Positions 44,160 through 55,340 of a stretch of DNA of 64,000 bases are shown one piece after another. This stretch comes from Agelas oroides (Eukaryota > Porifera > Demospongiae > Agelasida > Agelasidae): assembly GCA_949130485.1 (NCBI GenBank), contig OX422192.1, positions 6,074,085 to 6,138,084 of the forward strand. The letters run 5' to 3'. Numbering within the stretch: position 1 is the first letter of the stretch; every line of letters starts with the position of its first letter. A program made the translations under genes and the position numbers. The notes beneath the pieces are model-generated. The model made no database searches. It saw only the letters and a list, made by a program, of their open reading frames with translations, and had not been told where the DNA came from.

Positions 44160-44516
44160 CAGGCCTTCTAATCATGCGTTAGTTTCTTGCAGTATGCCTG
44201 ACAAGCACTGGAGTAAGGACTGAGGCTAACCAAAATTGACTAGGTACAAAAATGACTGCATACAACACAACAGCATTGAGTTCTTGCATGTAAGCATCAT
44301 AATTATATTATGTCTTCACATGGGAGGATACGACAGGCAGATCTTGAATGAAGCTTTTGTACTGCTGCATAGAGAAATATAGAAACAGTTCCCTATCAAC
44401 TCCTGGAGACTTGTCATAACAGGACACCTGTGTATACATACGAAAATAAATGTAGTAAAGTTATGTGCAACAGTCGACAGTTGCATGACGTTATGAGGAG
44501 GGGGAGAGGGGCGTCA

Positions 44517-45190
44517 CTAGTCTCGTGCCCAGACCCATCGGAAAAGTCGAGAAGGGGTCTGGCAACACAGCCATACAATGCCTTGTCCCAGAGGAATTCA
44601 ATCAATCATGCAACCACGTGCTAATGTTTGTGTACCCAGTCAAAATTGAAGGGTGTGCGCAAATGCATGGCTGGATCGTTCAATAAATACTAAAAATTAT
44701 GTCAGATCTTTGTGGCCATGTGGTGGTAAGGCACTAGCCTCACCTAAAGACTGCTGCCACGATACATCAGCAAGCAACGTATACACTGCTGCTTGGCAAG
44801 AGATCATGAAGCCAAAAGCGCTAGAGCTATGCGTGTTATTGTCCGAACAATTACTTGCTATTGTAGGAACAGAACGGTAAGATCAGCCACAGTTTGAGCG
44901 CAGAACATGTTTCTCGCCATTCAAGCCATACTGCTGCTCAGAGAAACTCTTCGCAACAATATCTATGCTGTGGAAACGTAACCGTGGCTTACTATAGCTG
45001 ATCGGAAGACGGACTAATGTATCTCTCCCAGAAGTGAAAGCTTCCGCTACCTCCCTTTGCTTCAGCAACAACTTTTTATTTGATCATGCACCGATCAACA
45101 TGACGTAACTGAACTCTGCAATCTGATTGGCACGCACTGTACAGACTGCGTGAACAAAGCAATGTATGGCTGTGTTGCCAGACCCCTTCT
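44517..45190. repeat. TAGTCTCGTGCCCAG TIR element
   Basis: GGTCTGGCAACACAGCCATA (44,557-44,576) recurs inverted at 45,165-45,184. The left end also has a small hairpin CCAGACCC...GGGTCTGG. Related ends occur near 32.69, 33.12 and 50.10 kb. Confidence 0.65.
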
Positions 45191-45310
45191 GATGAGGACA
45201 CACTTTAGCACAAAGTCACCCTCTACCAGTTACCCTCTACCAGTGCTATGAAATGCTCCCTTTCCTTCTTGCCACACTCAGAATCTACCAGGAGGTTTGG
45301 AGAGCTGACA

Positions 45311-45484
45311 AAAGTGGCCAGATGTGGTAAGAAGTTAGCCTCATTCCCAGGCCTTCCCACTGTCCAGTTTTGTGATCACCTGCAAGCGATCAAAAACTGG
45401 ACGGAGGGAAGGCCTGGGAATGAGGCTAGTAAGAAGTCTCTTGTATTCATACACAAGAGACTTCTTACAACACCTGGCCACTTT
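45311..45484. repeat. Foldback element with a second foldback inside it
   Basis: Outer arms AAAGTGGCCAGATGTGG / CACCTGGCCACTTT and a 16-bp inner arm around GTCTCTTGT form one hairpin. It is interrupted by the 93-bp TAGCCTCA element at 45,336-45,428. Confidence 0.9.
45336..45428. repeat. TAGCCTCG foldback, 93 bp, with perfect 9-bp TSD
   Basis: Ends TAGCCTCATTCCCAGGCC and GGCCTGGGAATGAGGCTA are exact inverted repeats; arms TCCAGTTTTGTGATC / GATCAAAAACTGGA; loop with CCTGCAAG. Flanked on both sides by GTAAGAAGT (45,327-45,335 and 45,429-45,437). Confidence 0.95.
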
Positions 45485-45572
45485 CAGGAGTATTAAATCC
45501 TGATGTCCCCATCCCAGTATATCCAATCAGCTACCCTCTCTCATCTATACGTAGGCCTAGATGACTAAATAT

Positions 45573-46822
45573 ACTACGAGCAAAGTAACCGCACCCCAAG
45601 ATGCTCATAGGAGGTTAGTGCTGCAGGTTTACCTTGGCTCGAACACTTTAGAGTTCAGTGCTATACATAGGTGAAGTCTTTGTTAGTAGGCTTTAGGAAA
45701 ACAAAGTTCACTGCTACTTATCTACAAGATCTGAAGTAGAAAGTCTTAGAGTTCAGAGTTTTGTGGTTTCTTAAAAAAGCTTTACCCTCAAGGGAGGAGC
45801 CAGACATCAGTTTATCAATCGTGAACAGCAAGGCACGCCTTATAGTCGCTCATTACGCGCGTGGTATTAGTCCGAAGCACGGTAGCGAGCTCAATACGCG
45901 TAGCAATGATTTTATATGTAGTTATATTGAACGTGTGACGTCACTACGCGCGAAAAAATCGCTTCGGAAGTCGCTGTGAGGGGTGACGATGGTGTAGCTG
46001 GTGAAGGGAGAGTTGTTGGTGTACCAAAGATTCATTCATGGGGTAAGTGCACCATGCTATTAACGAATATCTGCTCAGATTGGATGTCCAATGCTTCCTC
46101 TGGCCTGCGTCTTATATTATATTATATTACGCGGGTCCTTTAAGTTGCATCTTGGGGTGTAATATATTATATTATATTATATTATATTATACGAGCAAAG
46201 TAACCGCACCCCAAGATGCTCATAGGAGGTTAGTGCTGCAGGTTTACCTTGGCTCGAACACTTTAGAGTTCAGTGCTATACATAGGTGAAATCTTTGTTT
46301 GTAGGCTTTAGGAACGAAGTGCACTGCTACTTAACTACAAGACCTGAAGTAGAAAGCCTTAGAGTTCAGAGTTGTGGTTTCTTAAAAAAGCTTTACCCTC
46401 AAGGGAGGAGCCAGACATCAGTTTATCAATCGTGAATAGCAAGGCACGCCTTCACCTGCTTTATACTCGCGCGTTACGTGCGTAATATTAGCCCGTAGCA
46501 CGGTAGCGCGCTTAATACACACAATGATTTTATACGGAGGTATATTGAACGTGTGACGTCACGTAAGCGCTTCGGGAGTCGCTGTGAGGGGTGACGGTGG
46601 TGTAGCTGGTGAAGGGAGAGTTGTTGGTGTACCAAAGTTTCATTCATGGGGTAAGTGCACCATGACATTAACAAATATCAACTCAGATTGGATGCCCAAC
46701 GCTTCCTCTGGCCTGCGTATTATATTATGTTATTTATATTATATTATATTACGCGGGTCCTTTAAGTTGCATCTTGGGGTGTAATTTACGCGGGTCCTTT
46801 AAGTTGCATCTTGGGGTGTAAT
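45573..46822 (+). repeat. Tandem pair of about 600-bp elements in AT repeats
   Basis: Unit 1 (45,573-46,162) and unit 2 (46,190-46,785) are highly alike, each starting ACGAGCAAAGTAACC and ending TGCATCTTGGGGTGTAAT; CACCCCAAGATGC occurs inverted at both ends. They are separated by ATATT repeats, and a third 37-bp copy of the end follows (46,786-46,822). Gene 1 has no such insertion at the corresponding intron position (13,578). Confidence 0.85.
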
Positions 46823-46981
46823 GACAAACCCATTATGTTTAGGCTTAGAACATTGACACATGTTGCTTTTACTTAGCCACATTTCTGTCACAGTAACTAA
46901 GCAACACAGCCTTGAAGACTCTGGGTATTTGGGTCCACAGTTTGTGTGCCCTCAGTTCTCCTATTGAGAATCAAACCTTAC

Positions 46982-47149
46982 TGTGTCGCGGTATTGGAAT
47001 AGAATATTAATCTTGTGTCTTGAATGAATTGCCCATGAGAGGGGGGTTTGACCATGTATATCTTTAGCAGTAGGGTCTGCCCCTTTCTCCAGAAGATACT
47101 TGACACTCTCTACATGTCCTGCGTGACATGCCATGTGAAGAGGTGTTCT
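46982..47149 (-). pseudogene. Gene 3 ankyrin exon (donor lost)
   Basis: It encodes RTPLHMACHAGHVESV, EKGADPTAKD, and GQTPLSWAIHSRHK, the homologue of gene 1 exon 13,756-13,891 but with an unbroken frame. Where gene 1 has the donor AAGTAAGATT, this copy reads AAGATT: four bases including the GT are gone and the frame runs on to a later GTAAGG (46,981). No downstream channel exons exist on this side, so I treat it as a remnant, though an ankyrin-only product is possible. Confidence 0.75.
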
Positions 47150-47914
47150 CTACAACACAGAGGATAGAAAAACTGATGAGTCACTGCTAAGAAACACAAA
47201 CTACAGGTAGGAAGGCATGAGAGTGAGACTGCATGATGGAAGTGACTTACAATTAAGGTGTATAATTAGGTGCTGTAGCACATCACTACATAGCTAGCTA
47301 CCTTGTGCAAACTCCACCAATAGTTATCACTGGTGATAATTTGCATGTGACTACCTTCACCCATATGTTGGTCACTTGAGCAATACCATACAGGCATAAG
47401 AACCATGGTAAAGTTTGATACAGACTCTGAAATATGGTGGCAGGTTTGAATGAGATTCACACTACCTGTGCTTTGAAGCTAAATACAATGTCATTATACT
47501 AAGTCCAAAACTGAGAGATACTGCTCTTCAAGAAGACTTGCCTCAAGGAGAATTAGGTATCTTGATATAGTCATGCTAGCTAAGTACAATACTTTAATTA
47601 TCATACAAGGGTAGCTAAAGAAAGCAAAATCAAATCATAGTGTTGGCTTTCCCAACTTCCATGAAGACTAAGTATTTCTTTAAGCAAGGTATGCAAATTA
47701 TCAGAAATTTGGTATACATTCAACAACAGTGACCTTAGGTCGGGTGACTGATGCATTAATCCTCTTAAGTAGTGAATGCTGTGCAATAAAGAAGATTCTG
47801 TGGCAGGGTTCTATCTAAACTTGATCACATGACTGCTCATTATTCAATGAACTGAAAGGTGGAAAAGCAAGTTAATGGCAACTTTAAGGCTTGAGTGTGT
47901 TCTCGTTCACTTAC
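47150..47914. other. Intron between gene 3 ankyrin exons
   Basis: Segments correspond to gene 1 introns around 13.9-15.0 kb (for example GGTATACATTCAAC and GTGACTG). No exon in between. Confidence 0.5.
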
Positions 47915-48013
47915 CCCATCCTCATTTTTGATGTTGGGGTCAGCATCTTTGTCAACAAGGTATCTTACTATGTCCACATGACCTTCATCAGCTGCAAAGT
48001 ATAGGGGAGTCCA
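47915..48013 (-). pseudogene. Gene 3 ankyrin exon
   Basis: A 99-nt, phase 0-0 exon: WTPLYFAADEGHVDIV, DKDADPNIKNEDG, acceptor CCATCAG, donor GTAAGT. It is intact in itself and joins in frame to 47,149. No upstream partner exon is seen before the gene 2 exons at 51.5 kb. Confidence 0.75.
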
Positions 48014-48298
48014 CTGATGGGGAGAATAAATACTGTAATTATTCGAATTCTACATATGATCCAATTTAACATAAGAAATTCAATTTTAGTAATTTATCAT
48101 GAATCTAATTCTATGTAAGCCGGAGTCTTAATTTATTTACGTTGATCCAATCTAGCGTAAGATAATGACTGAAGCGCCTCCTCCAATGGCATGACATTGT
48201 ACATGTACAACATATTATCATACGTCTAACTCACGCTAATGTATGGGAGTCAATGGGGAAGCCTTGCAGCTGTGCACAGTTTATAAAAAGCCGTATTT

Positions 48299-48412
48299 TT
48301 TACTACAAGTCACGTGACAATCTGTATCAGTACTACAAGTCACGCGAGAATCCGTATCAAGTACTACAAGTCACGCGAGAATCCGCATCAGGTACTACAA
48401 GTCACGTGCGCT
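48299..48412. repeat. About 30-bp tandem repeat, 4 units
   Basis: Units read TACTACAAGTCACG followed by CGAGAATCCGTATCA with small changes. Confidence 0.85.
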
Positions 48413-48454
48413 GCGTCTGAACGTGCAATGAAATCGAAGGTTCGCATGATAAAA

Positions 48455-48606
48455 TCATTATCACCATAGTACCAAGCTATACCGGAAAAAAACATCACTC
48501 GTTTGTTGCCGTTGGCATTGTTACTCGTGCTGTGCATTCGTAACAATACAGACGGCAACAAAATCATGATATTTTCCGGTATAGCTTCGTACTATGGTGA
48601 TAATTA
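48455..48606. repeat. Foldback MITE, 150 bp
   Basis: Left ATTATCACCATAGTAC, AAGCTATACCGGAAA and TTGTTGCCGT are mirrored on the right by TTTCCGGTATAGCTT and GTACTATGGTGATAAT. Confidence 0.85.
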
Positions 48607-49490
48607 TATATTAACACCCTGGAATGTCAGGCCTAGATGCATGCACTTGGCATTGAGCGAGTGTATATGTACCAACACCTGATACTTCACTATGATAACT
48701 AATTCTTCCTACTTGGTAGTCATCACCTTGATACTATTTCTGTTAGTAAACTGAGACAGATCGGTCCAGGAGATTGTTACTCAGTTACAATGATGATGGC
48801 TACTAAGTATTAGTTGTATCCCTAACACCAATGTGCAAGAGCACCCCCAAGGGAGGAATATAACTACTACATAACCTGTTACCTAGGCAACACCACTGCA
48901 GAAGTGAGAGATGAGCAACAATCTTGTATGTTGCCTAGATAATGGGGTTGTATTTATTCTCCACATACTATTTGAAGCTTTGCAACATCATAGTATGTGG
49001 AAGATGAGAGGTCTAGCATATATGTGTTGCCCTGTAGGGTGTGCATGGCATATATATGTAAATGGAGGGTGCATTGTAGACTAGGTTGTTGAAAGCTGGA
49101 TGGCATGTAAATGGATAGTACATTGGTTTTGGTTGGAAGGTGCATGGGATGGTGCATGGTAAAAGGTGTATGGCTTTCTTGTATACTCCAGTCAGCGTCA
49201 GGAAGGCTTTTGTCTAAAAGGAAGGCCTTCCTGGTCCCAGGCTGCAGGACGTGGACCCTAAAGTATCTTGCAACCCAAAAAGTTACACATATTGTGCTAC
49301 CACCTAACATGGATAGCAGCAGTTTTGCTCGTCACCACACATGGCAAGCAGGGCGTAGTCAAATGGGAGCCAAGACAGACATGACATTGTTCTTGGCAAG
49401 CACAATTCACTTTTGTACCAATTTAATATTACTATATTATTTCTCTCAATAAATTATCTGTTAGCAGTTGACACAGTCCTCCCCCGGACA
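48607..49490. other. Intergenic, no gene seen
   Basis: Open frames here lack recognised domains or splice support. The distal exons of gene 2 might lie between 42.8 and 51.2 kb but I cannot identify them. Confidence 0.4.
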
Positions 49491-49690
49491 AACACCATAC
49501 CCCTCCAGTCTGCTGTGGTACACACAGGTCTCTCCGAAATAACACCATGTATTCCTCCCCTCTACTGTGGTATTCACAGGTCTCCCCGACTAACACCATA
49601 CCCCGCCCCTTTTGTAGTACCCAAAGGTCTCCCCAAACTAACACCATCCCCCTCCTTTGCTGTGGTATCCACAGGTCTCCCATGCCACTT
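49491..49690. repeat. About 50-bp tandem repeat, 4 units
   Basis: Units start AACACCATAC at 49,491, 49,541, 49,592 and 49,640, each with CACAGGTCTC(T/C)CC. Confidence 0.85.
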
Positions 49691-50184
49691 CTTCGTGGCA
49701 ATTACACTCCACACACACGGCATGCAAGGCTTTCGTGCAACATGCACATTAGCGACGCACTGTAGCCTGATCCGATCTGTGCTGGCATTGGTTGGACAGT
49801 CTCGGTTGTCAGACTACCTTGATTGTTAGAGCATGCTTCTGTAAATAGTTTGGCAAGCTTTCATGCTGTTGTAGGACCACGGGCTGTTTATTCGGCCAGC
49901 TTGTACAGCTTTCATACCGTTCAGGCTGCTCAACCTAAAACTCCGTGAGCTGATAATCGCTTGTAGTACACTCTCACACAATACCTTGTCGGCTTGTACT
50001 AGTCATCTTTTGGTGCTTACCAACGTGGTAGAAGCGTCCAAGAGACGGAACAGTTTCCAGTGTATCACAATTCTGGCTAGATCCACGTGAGCAAGTTAGT
50101 CTCGTACCCAGACTAACTACAACCAGAGATTCAATGGTATGTAGGTGGAATATTTTAGCACTATAGGGTATTCACATAAAATAT
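49691..50184. other. Intergenic, nothing recognised
   Basis: No exon, RNA gene or repeat structure visible. Confidence 0.4.
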
Positions 50185-50690
50185 CACTGCAAAAACAACT
50201 TGGTTGCTTTATCATTCGGTGGCTATATACCCTGGTTGCAGAAAAACTGAAGAGGCAGTGGTCTGGGTGAACACGTTCCTCTTCGTATTTTGTAGCTAAT
50301 GGAGACAAATTGCAACCATGCAGATGGTATTGAAGGAATTCAGATGTTATGAGGCGAAAATAGAGGAAAGTGCTGGGATTCGAACTCAGGACACCTCTGG
50401 CTTGAGCTGCCAGTGCTCTGTCACTTACCCATGACAGCAGGACAACCACCAACCCCCACAATCCTCTATATGTACTGCACAGGTGGTACTGAATGCCTAG
50501 CTCAGTCACACACCTGGCAGTCACACACCTGTCCAGCTGTCATGGCTCAGTAGCAGAGCACTGGCGGCTCAAGCCAGAGGTGTCCTGGGTTCAACTCCTG
50601 ATGACTGCCGGCCTTTTCACTTTCCTCTATCTTTATTTCCAGCATGAGGCAACATGCTCAGATGGTAAGCTTGAGCATTATAACAATGGG
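50185..50690. repeat. CACTG-MITE end with head-to-head tRNA-like SINEs
   Basis: Starts CACTGCAAAAACAACTTGG like the MITE family. Inside, a minus-strand tRNA-like head (about 50,365-50,450; B-box GAGTTCGAATCCC) faces a plus-strand head (about 50,538-50,608; A-box TGGCTCAGTAG, B-box GGTTCAACTCC). Both share GGCTCAAGCCAGAGGTGTCC. Confidence 0.65.
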
Positions 50691-51162
50691 ATATAATGGA
50701 TAACTGATCAAGTGCAGTGACACTGACTTGGAATTAAATTATGCTTTTGTTATACCATGCATGCATAGAGAATGTTTATACTTCTTCTGGTGCATAGAAT
50801 ACATTTTCTAATGCTGGAACATTTGCTTGTATATTTAAAACTGTTTGCAATCCCCAAAAATGTGAATGGCATTCCACTTGACAATGAAATCTCATTAATT
50901 TTTACTGTACTACCTACCACACTCTGCTTGAAATCACCCTTCAATTGATGGTCTAAAAGGACTTTGCCATTGTTACATCAAATCATGCGCTATGTATAGC
51001 AGCCTAATTAGGACCTAAGTAGTAACTCCTCGCAATAAATTAACATTTTTAACAACCAAAAACTCCTAAAGAGGTGCAAAAAATTAAGATACATAACCAA
51101 AAATATACAAAGTGGGCAGCGCTAGGTCCACTCTAAGAAAAAAATCATTTTCTATCCTTTAC
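50691..51162. other. Likely 3' part of gene 2, unresolved
   Basis: A short minus-strand segment near 50,940 (KGDFKQSVV) has splice-like ends but does not fit the phase of the preceding exon. Nothing firm. Confidence 0.3.
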
Positions 51163-51243
51163 GTAACATCTGTTCCACTGCTGTGAAGTCTTTTCTTTGG
51201 CATATCTTTCTCTGACACTATATCTATTGAAATTTGGAAAGCC
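51163..51243 (-). CDS. TRPA-like gene 2, possible C-terminal exon
   Basis: An 81-nt open segment between acceptor GCTTAG and donor TTACGTAAAG, phase 0-0, so it can follow the post-S6 exon. It would encode GFPNFNRYSVRERYAKEK and on. The protein shows no known motif; support is splice sites and phase only. A second frame is also open here (KLRAFQISIDIVSE). Confidence 0.3.
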
Positions 51244-51539
51244 CTAAGCTTCATTTGATCACTCAAGGTAGTATTCAATGTACAGCATTTACCTTAAAAG
51301 TTGGAACCTGCCTCATTGTAGTTATGATGCATTTATTAACTCACAAGACAGCCTCATTTCAGTACAGTATCCATAGTGTATAAATTCGTATGACAGGTTG
51401 TTGTAAGCTAATTTTAAAGCTATCCCCTCTGTGATTAATTCAACAGGAATATACGTAGTTGTCTAATTAGTATGTTTACATAATGATGGGCTTTGAGAGA
51501 TGAGGCAAATCGTGTAATCACTCATTCCACACTGCTCAC

Positions 51540-51608
51540 CTGTAATTCAGTCCTGTTCTCAAAAGCATTTTTCAGACGACTGTCAACATCACCAACAGCC
51601 AGACCAAC
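51540..51608 (-). CDS. TRPA-like gene 2, post-S6 exon
   Basis: A 69-nt, phase 0-0 exon encoding VGLAVGDVDSRLKNAFENR and TELQ, after acceptor ACATAG and before GTGAGC. LxGLAVGD just after S6 is highly conserved in TRPA channels (inner gate and the start of the TRP-domain-like helix). Confidence 0.9.
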
Positions 51609-52301
51609 CTATGTACAGGAAAAAAAAAGCAAGCAATATATGTATACACTTATTCCACGAGTATAAGCTGTTAGTCAGGCTACACTCATGTGCATACAAG
51701 CTCCTATAAATGTTAACATCAAACTCTGAAAGTACATTTAGTTTTTATACTGTAATCACCACCAGCCTTTCAGTGCGCAAGTGGAAGTCACAAAATTTTT
51801 GAACCATTTATAGGAGACACTAACACAAACAAAAAAACCCAAGGAATAGCAACTGCATCCTATACAACGTAAATTAATATGAGTTGGTTCATTCTTCTTC
51901 CAGAGGTAAATCCATACTTGACAATTTTTAGCAAGATAAACACAGTTATGCTGTAGCTACAATAACGGTCATGGGTTACTAAAGATTGTAGTGTGAGAAC
52001 TACCAAACATGTTTTCAATACCAAGAGGAATATACGTAGTTGTCTAATTAGTATGTTTACATAATGATGGGCTTTGAGAGATAAGGAGGCAAATCAAACA
52101 ATGTGCAATTTTTCAAGCCAGTCAAAAGTGAAAATGTGAGTGTTTGTATACGAATTTAGAATTCCTTAGGCACACTGTGTTTATTCTAAGTAGGTGCCAA
52201 CTTGAACAGACTAATGCTAGCCACTTTATCACTACACTACATGTCATACTGAGATTTACTAGATGTTAAATGTATAGAGAGTGCCAAGATTAGCAACTTA
52301 C
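51609..52301. other. Intron of gene 2
   Basis: It contains a 58-bp duplicate of the stretch GGAATATACGTAGTTGTC also found at 51,447-51,502 (second copy 52,026-52,083). No exon. Confidence 0.6.
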
Positions 52302-52487
52302 CAGCAAATTATCCAACAGGACTAGTATCAGTACCAGGAAGATAATCCAGAGAATGAAGGTGACTGGAGGAAAGGCTACTTCTTCCTCACCCTCCTGTTG
52401 GTGGAAAAGGTCATCAAAGTCCAGATCTCCAATTGCCATGCTCGTCGCCTTTACAATAGTAAGCACAGGATTGGAGAATGCACTGTG
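52302..52487 (-). CDS. TRPA-like gene 2, pore loop and S6 exon
   Basis: A 186-nt exon (62 codons, phase 0-0) after TTCTCCAG. It encodes HSAFSNPVLTIVKATSM, the filter-like SMAIGDLDFDDLF, an acidic turret (EGEEEVAF) and S6 (TFILWIIFLVLILVLLDNLL). The position of G-D/E after the pore helix and S6 ending in NLLVGLAVGD with the next exon match TRPA. The acidic DLDFDD after the filter suggests a cation path. The matching gene 1 exon lies outside the window. Confidence 0.92.
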
Positions 52488-53641
52488 CTGGAGAATGAAT
52501 AAAATACAGTTGGATTGGCACGACTTTATTCAAAATTGGACATACAGGTATTACAAGACAGGGAAGATTTTATATCAAAATAGCTTCATACACCATGCAA
52601 TGTGAGTACACACAAGCTCAATTATAACCAAAATTTAGGGAGATGAGCTATTCCCGCTACTTAATAAGCCCATATGACAAGGGAAAATAATTAAAGCTGT
52701 CCTATTGCTGGGGTTACTAGTACCTTACACTACTGAATTTAGTTTTTGTTGCAAGGTAACTGTGAAAGCTTCACTATTGCAAGGCTAAACTTTGTGAGTT
52801 CAAAACTGAATCTTTCCAAGGGTGCTTGTACTTTGAAGCTTGTGGGCTTGCATTCATGGTGCATAAGAGTAATCCTGCCAGTTACAAACAATTTTGGCAC
52901 TTTGCTCCATGGATCAACTGTTATGCTGTACAGTAAAATGTTGCAGTAGAACTGTATCTTCAACCATGTTACTAGCCAGTCTGGGTTATATAGAAGACAG
53001 CAGATGCATATATCACTTTTTTCCCTTTCAATGGATTTATATTGCAACCACACAAGGCATATACATTGTATTGGTGGGCTTGTGTTTGACATTCAGTTTA
53101 ACTACAGTGCAAAACAGGTTACTCTTACTGCCTGATAGCTGAAAATAGGCAGCTGGCCGTTCAGCAAACGTTATGCGTGCACACACTAGCAGAACCCGTG
53201 TCACTGTATTAGTATTTGTCGAGGGAAGACGGACTTGTATCATATCCAAGAAAGGTATACACCTGGTACATGAAGCGATAAATGCCTGCTCTTGGGGGTG
53301 GAACACAACTCGAGTACCACCTTCGCATATGCCGATCCTCGGAGTTTAATATGCTTTTCGCTGTGGCGTAGTTGTTCTTCAAGTGCGGTCTTCCCATCAA
53401 ATATGATGGTATTGAATGCAACTTTCCACTTTAATACTCAAGCTGATTCTAGTAATGTGAGATGGAATACAAATGCCTCAAACAAAAATCGCCCAATTAA
53501 AATTTGCCAAACCCCTTTTCTGGCGATATATCGCCTAGTTTAATGCCCCGCCATATTTTCCCACTATACGCTGGTAGGTTATGATCACAATGATAAACAG
53601 ACACTGCAGTCTGATTGCTCAGCTTTGCACAGTATACGTAC
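52488..53641. other. Intron of gene 2
   Basis: 52,829-53,130 is similar to 590-900 in gene 1. The part 53,150-53,560, richer in CG, has no counterpart in gene 1 and is probably an insertion; no recognised protein. Confidence 0.55.
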
Positions 53642-54060
53642 CATCACATCTGGTTCAAAGAACAGCATGTAGAATGCCAGAGCAAATGCAATCACCAGCA
53701 ACAAGGCAAGAAATGCAATCTTCAGAAATGATTGGATAATATTTATGAACATCAGAATGTAGACTCCAGTCACAGGCCATTTTTGAAGAAATGATATTAG
53801 TCCAATCCAGCTCAGGAATACAGCTACAACCCCAATTTGCCACTGCCAGCTGTAGACACAGAAGCAGGGGGTTGCAAACACAACTGTGAATATTATGGAG
53901 CACAGGTACAGAGACATCTCCAACCAGTTGACCCAGTCCTGCAGGTACTCCAGTGGGTGCCTGCACAGTTGTATCACCTCTATTGCAAGTCGCAAGAGTG
54001 CAGTTACAATGGCGAATGCAGCACCAGTGAAGAGGAATTGGTACTCATCAATGGTCAGAT
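53642..54060 (-). CDS. TRPA-like gene 2, S2-S5 exon
   Basis: A 419-nt exon, acceptor ATTTAG, donor GTACGT. It encodes S2 (LTIDEYQFLFTGAAF...), RLAIEVIQLCRHPLEYLQ, S3 (NWLEMSLYLCSIIFTVVF), WQWQIG, S4 (AVFLSWIGLISFLQK) and S5 (LALLLVIAFALAFYML). Same length and phases as gene 1 exon 1,239-1,657. Confidence 0.92.
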
Positions 54061-54123
54061 CTAAATGATATATGACTGGATGTTACACTATGCTGAAATT
54101 CATAAAACTGTAACAGTCCAAAC

Positions 54124-54177
54124 CTCCACAGTCCTCTGGTGCTGTTCCATTGAATGATCCATTCAAAACTTCAGTGC
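54124..54177 (-). CDS. TRPA-like gene 2, S1-S2 loop exon
   Basis: A 54-nt exon: CTEVLNGSFNGTAPEDCG, acceptor TTTGCAG. Two glycosylation sequons (NGS, NGT) and two cysteines, as in gene 1. Confidence 0.85.
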
Positions 54178-54828
54178 CTGCAAAATATGGACAAACCACT
54201 TTCAGAGCTCTACCTGGGCTATTCTATAAGAACGAAAACTTATATGGTAATCTATTAAACTAGTACAAAGGATGCTGTGTACTTGACACCTCCTTGAACT
54301 ACAGACATGAAAATCCAAAAATCTAGCTGGTTAACTGCAACTTGTTCTAAAGTTACTAAAGACTGCTTCTTTCAAACATTTGGTTCAAAGGTTCATGTGA
54401 ATAGTCCCATGTTTCAGAATAGAGTACATTAAAAGGTGACACCAAGTTTAATTATGAACAATGGCCATGGCAAATGTTCAAGGATGTAAAGTAAGGTCAT
54501 TGTGGTCTGCCAGTTCCAATAAAAGTTTCTCATTTAAGATAAGAACATCAGCATATTCAGCAAGCATTTCAGCATAAGGTAGATAGGCCTCTGCAATTCT
54601 ATGCCATAACGTTGAGTGTTGGTACACAGAGGTGGGATTTGGGTTTGGTGGGGGGGGGGGGGGGTATGATCAGATTTATTGGTGGGGTGTAGTGGGCGAA
54701 AAATGGGGCTTGGCATTGGACAATTGAGATTCTGGCAATAGAAGCTTTCATTCGTTGGAGTTCATTTGACATGGAGCTGGAGTTGGTAAGGGCACTTAGT
54801 TTGGAGCAGATGTCACTAATATCATCTT
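54178..54828. other. Intron of gene 2
   Basis: A G-run at 54,650-54,665. Nothing else recognised. Confidence 0.4.
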
Positions 54829-55340
54829 TTAACCTTGTAACAACTGATGATGCCTTTTGGCATCATCAGTTTTTGGCCGCATGTTATCAGTTGGCGCAAT
54901 CCGTTTTGAAGATAGGCTCTGCGCTAGCAGAAAGGGTGGGACAGGGGGAGGTGGGTGGGTGCACCGCTCTGGCTGACAGTGCATGGCAGCCGTTGCAGCT
55001 GCCTGTAGAAAAGCCCTGGTCAATGCCAGGTGGGCCATTTGTCTGGCGCTGACAGTGCATGGTGGCCATTGCAGCTGCCTATAGAAAAGCCCTGGTCAAT
55101 GCGGCAATGCCGGGTGGGCCATTTGTCTGCCTTCTTGCACAAATGGGTGTAGAAAATGCTCCTTTCACCTTGTACGGACTCCATTTCTGGCATTTTTGGC
55201 AGCTTTTAGTCCGGAGGAGCATTCTCTGGTCGGAGGCCCTGACTATTGAATGCTCGCTAATGAGTGGGTGTGGCCAAGGTCATGAACCCACAAGAGAATG
55301 GGCCCCAAAATCTCAGTGGGGGCCACATAATGTTAACTAG
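54829..55340 (+). repeat. piggyBac-like MITE relative
   Basis: Starts TTAACCTTGTAACAACTGA with palindrome GATGCCTTTTGGCATC, and is collinear with 30,771-31,140 (AGAAAGGGTGGGACAGGGGG). An inner stretch is duplicated (55,010-55,110). The right end differs from the 30.8-kb copy. Confidence 0.75.

Noticed and set aside
49413-49829. 138-codon open frame
   Set aside because: Spans a 50-bp tandem repeat with shifting frame; no motif.
54771-55052. 93-codon open frame and its minus-strand partner
   Set aside because: Inside a piggyBac-like MITE; the same open stretch recurs at 30.7-31.0 kb and does not resemble transposase.
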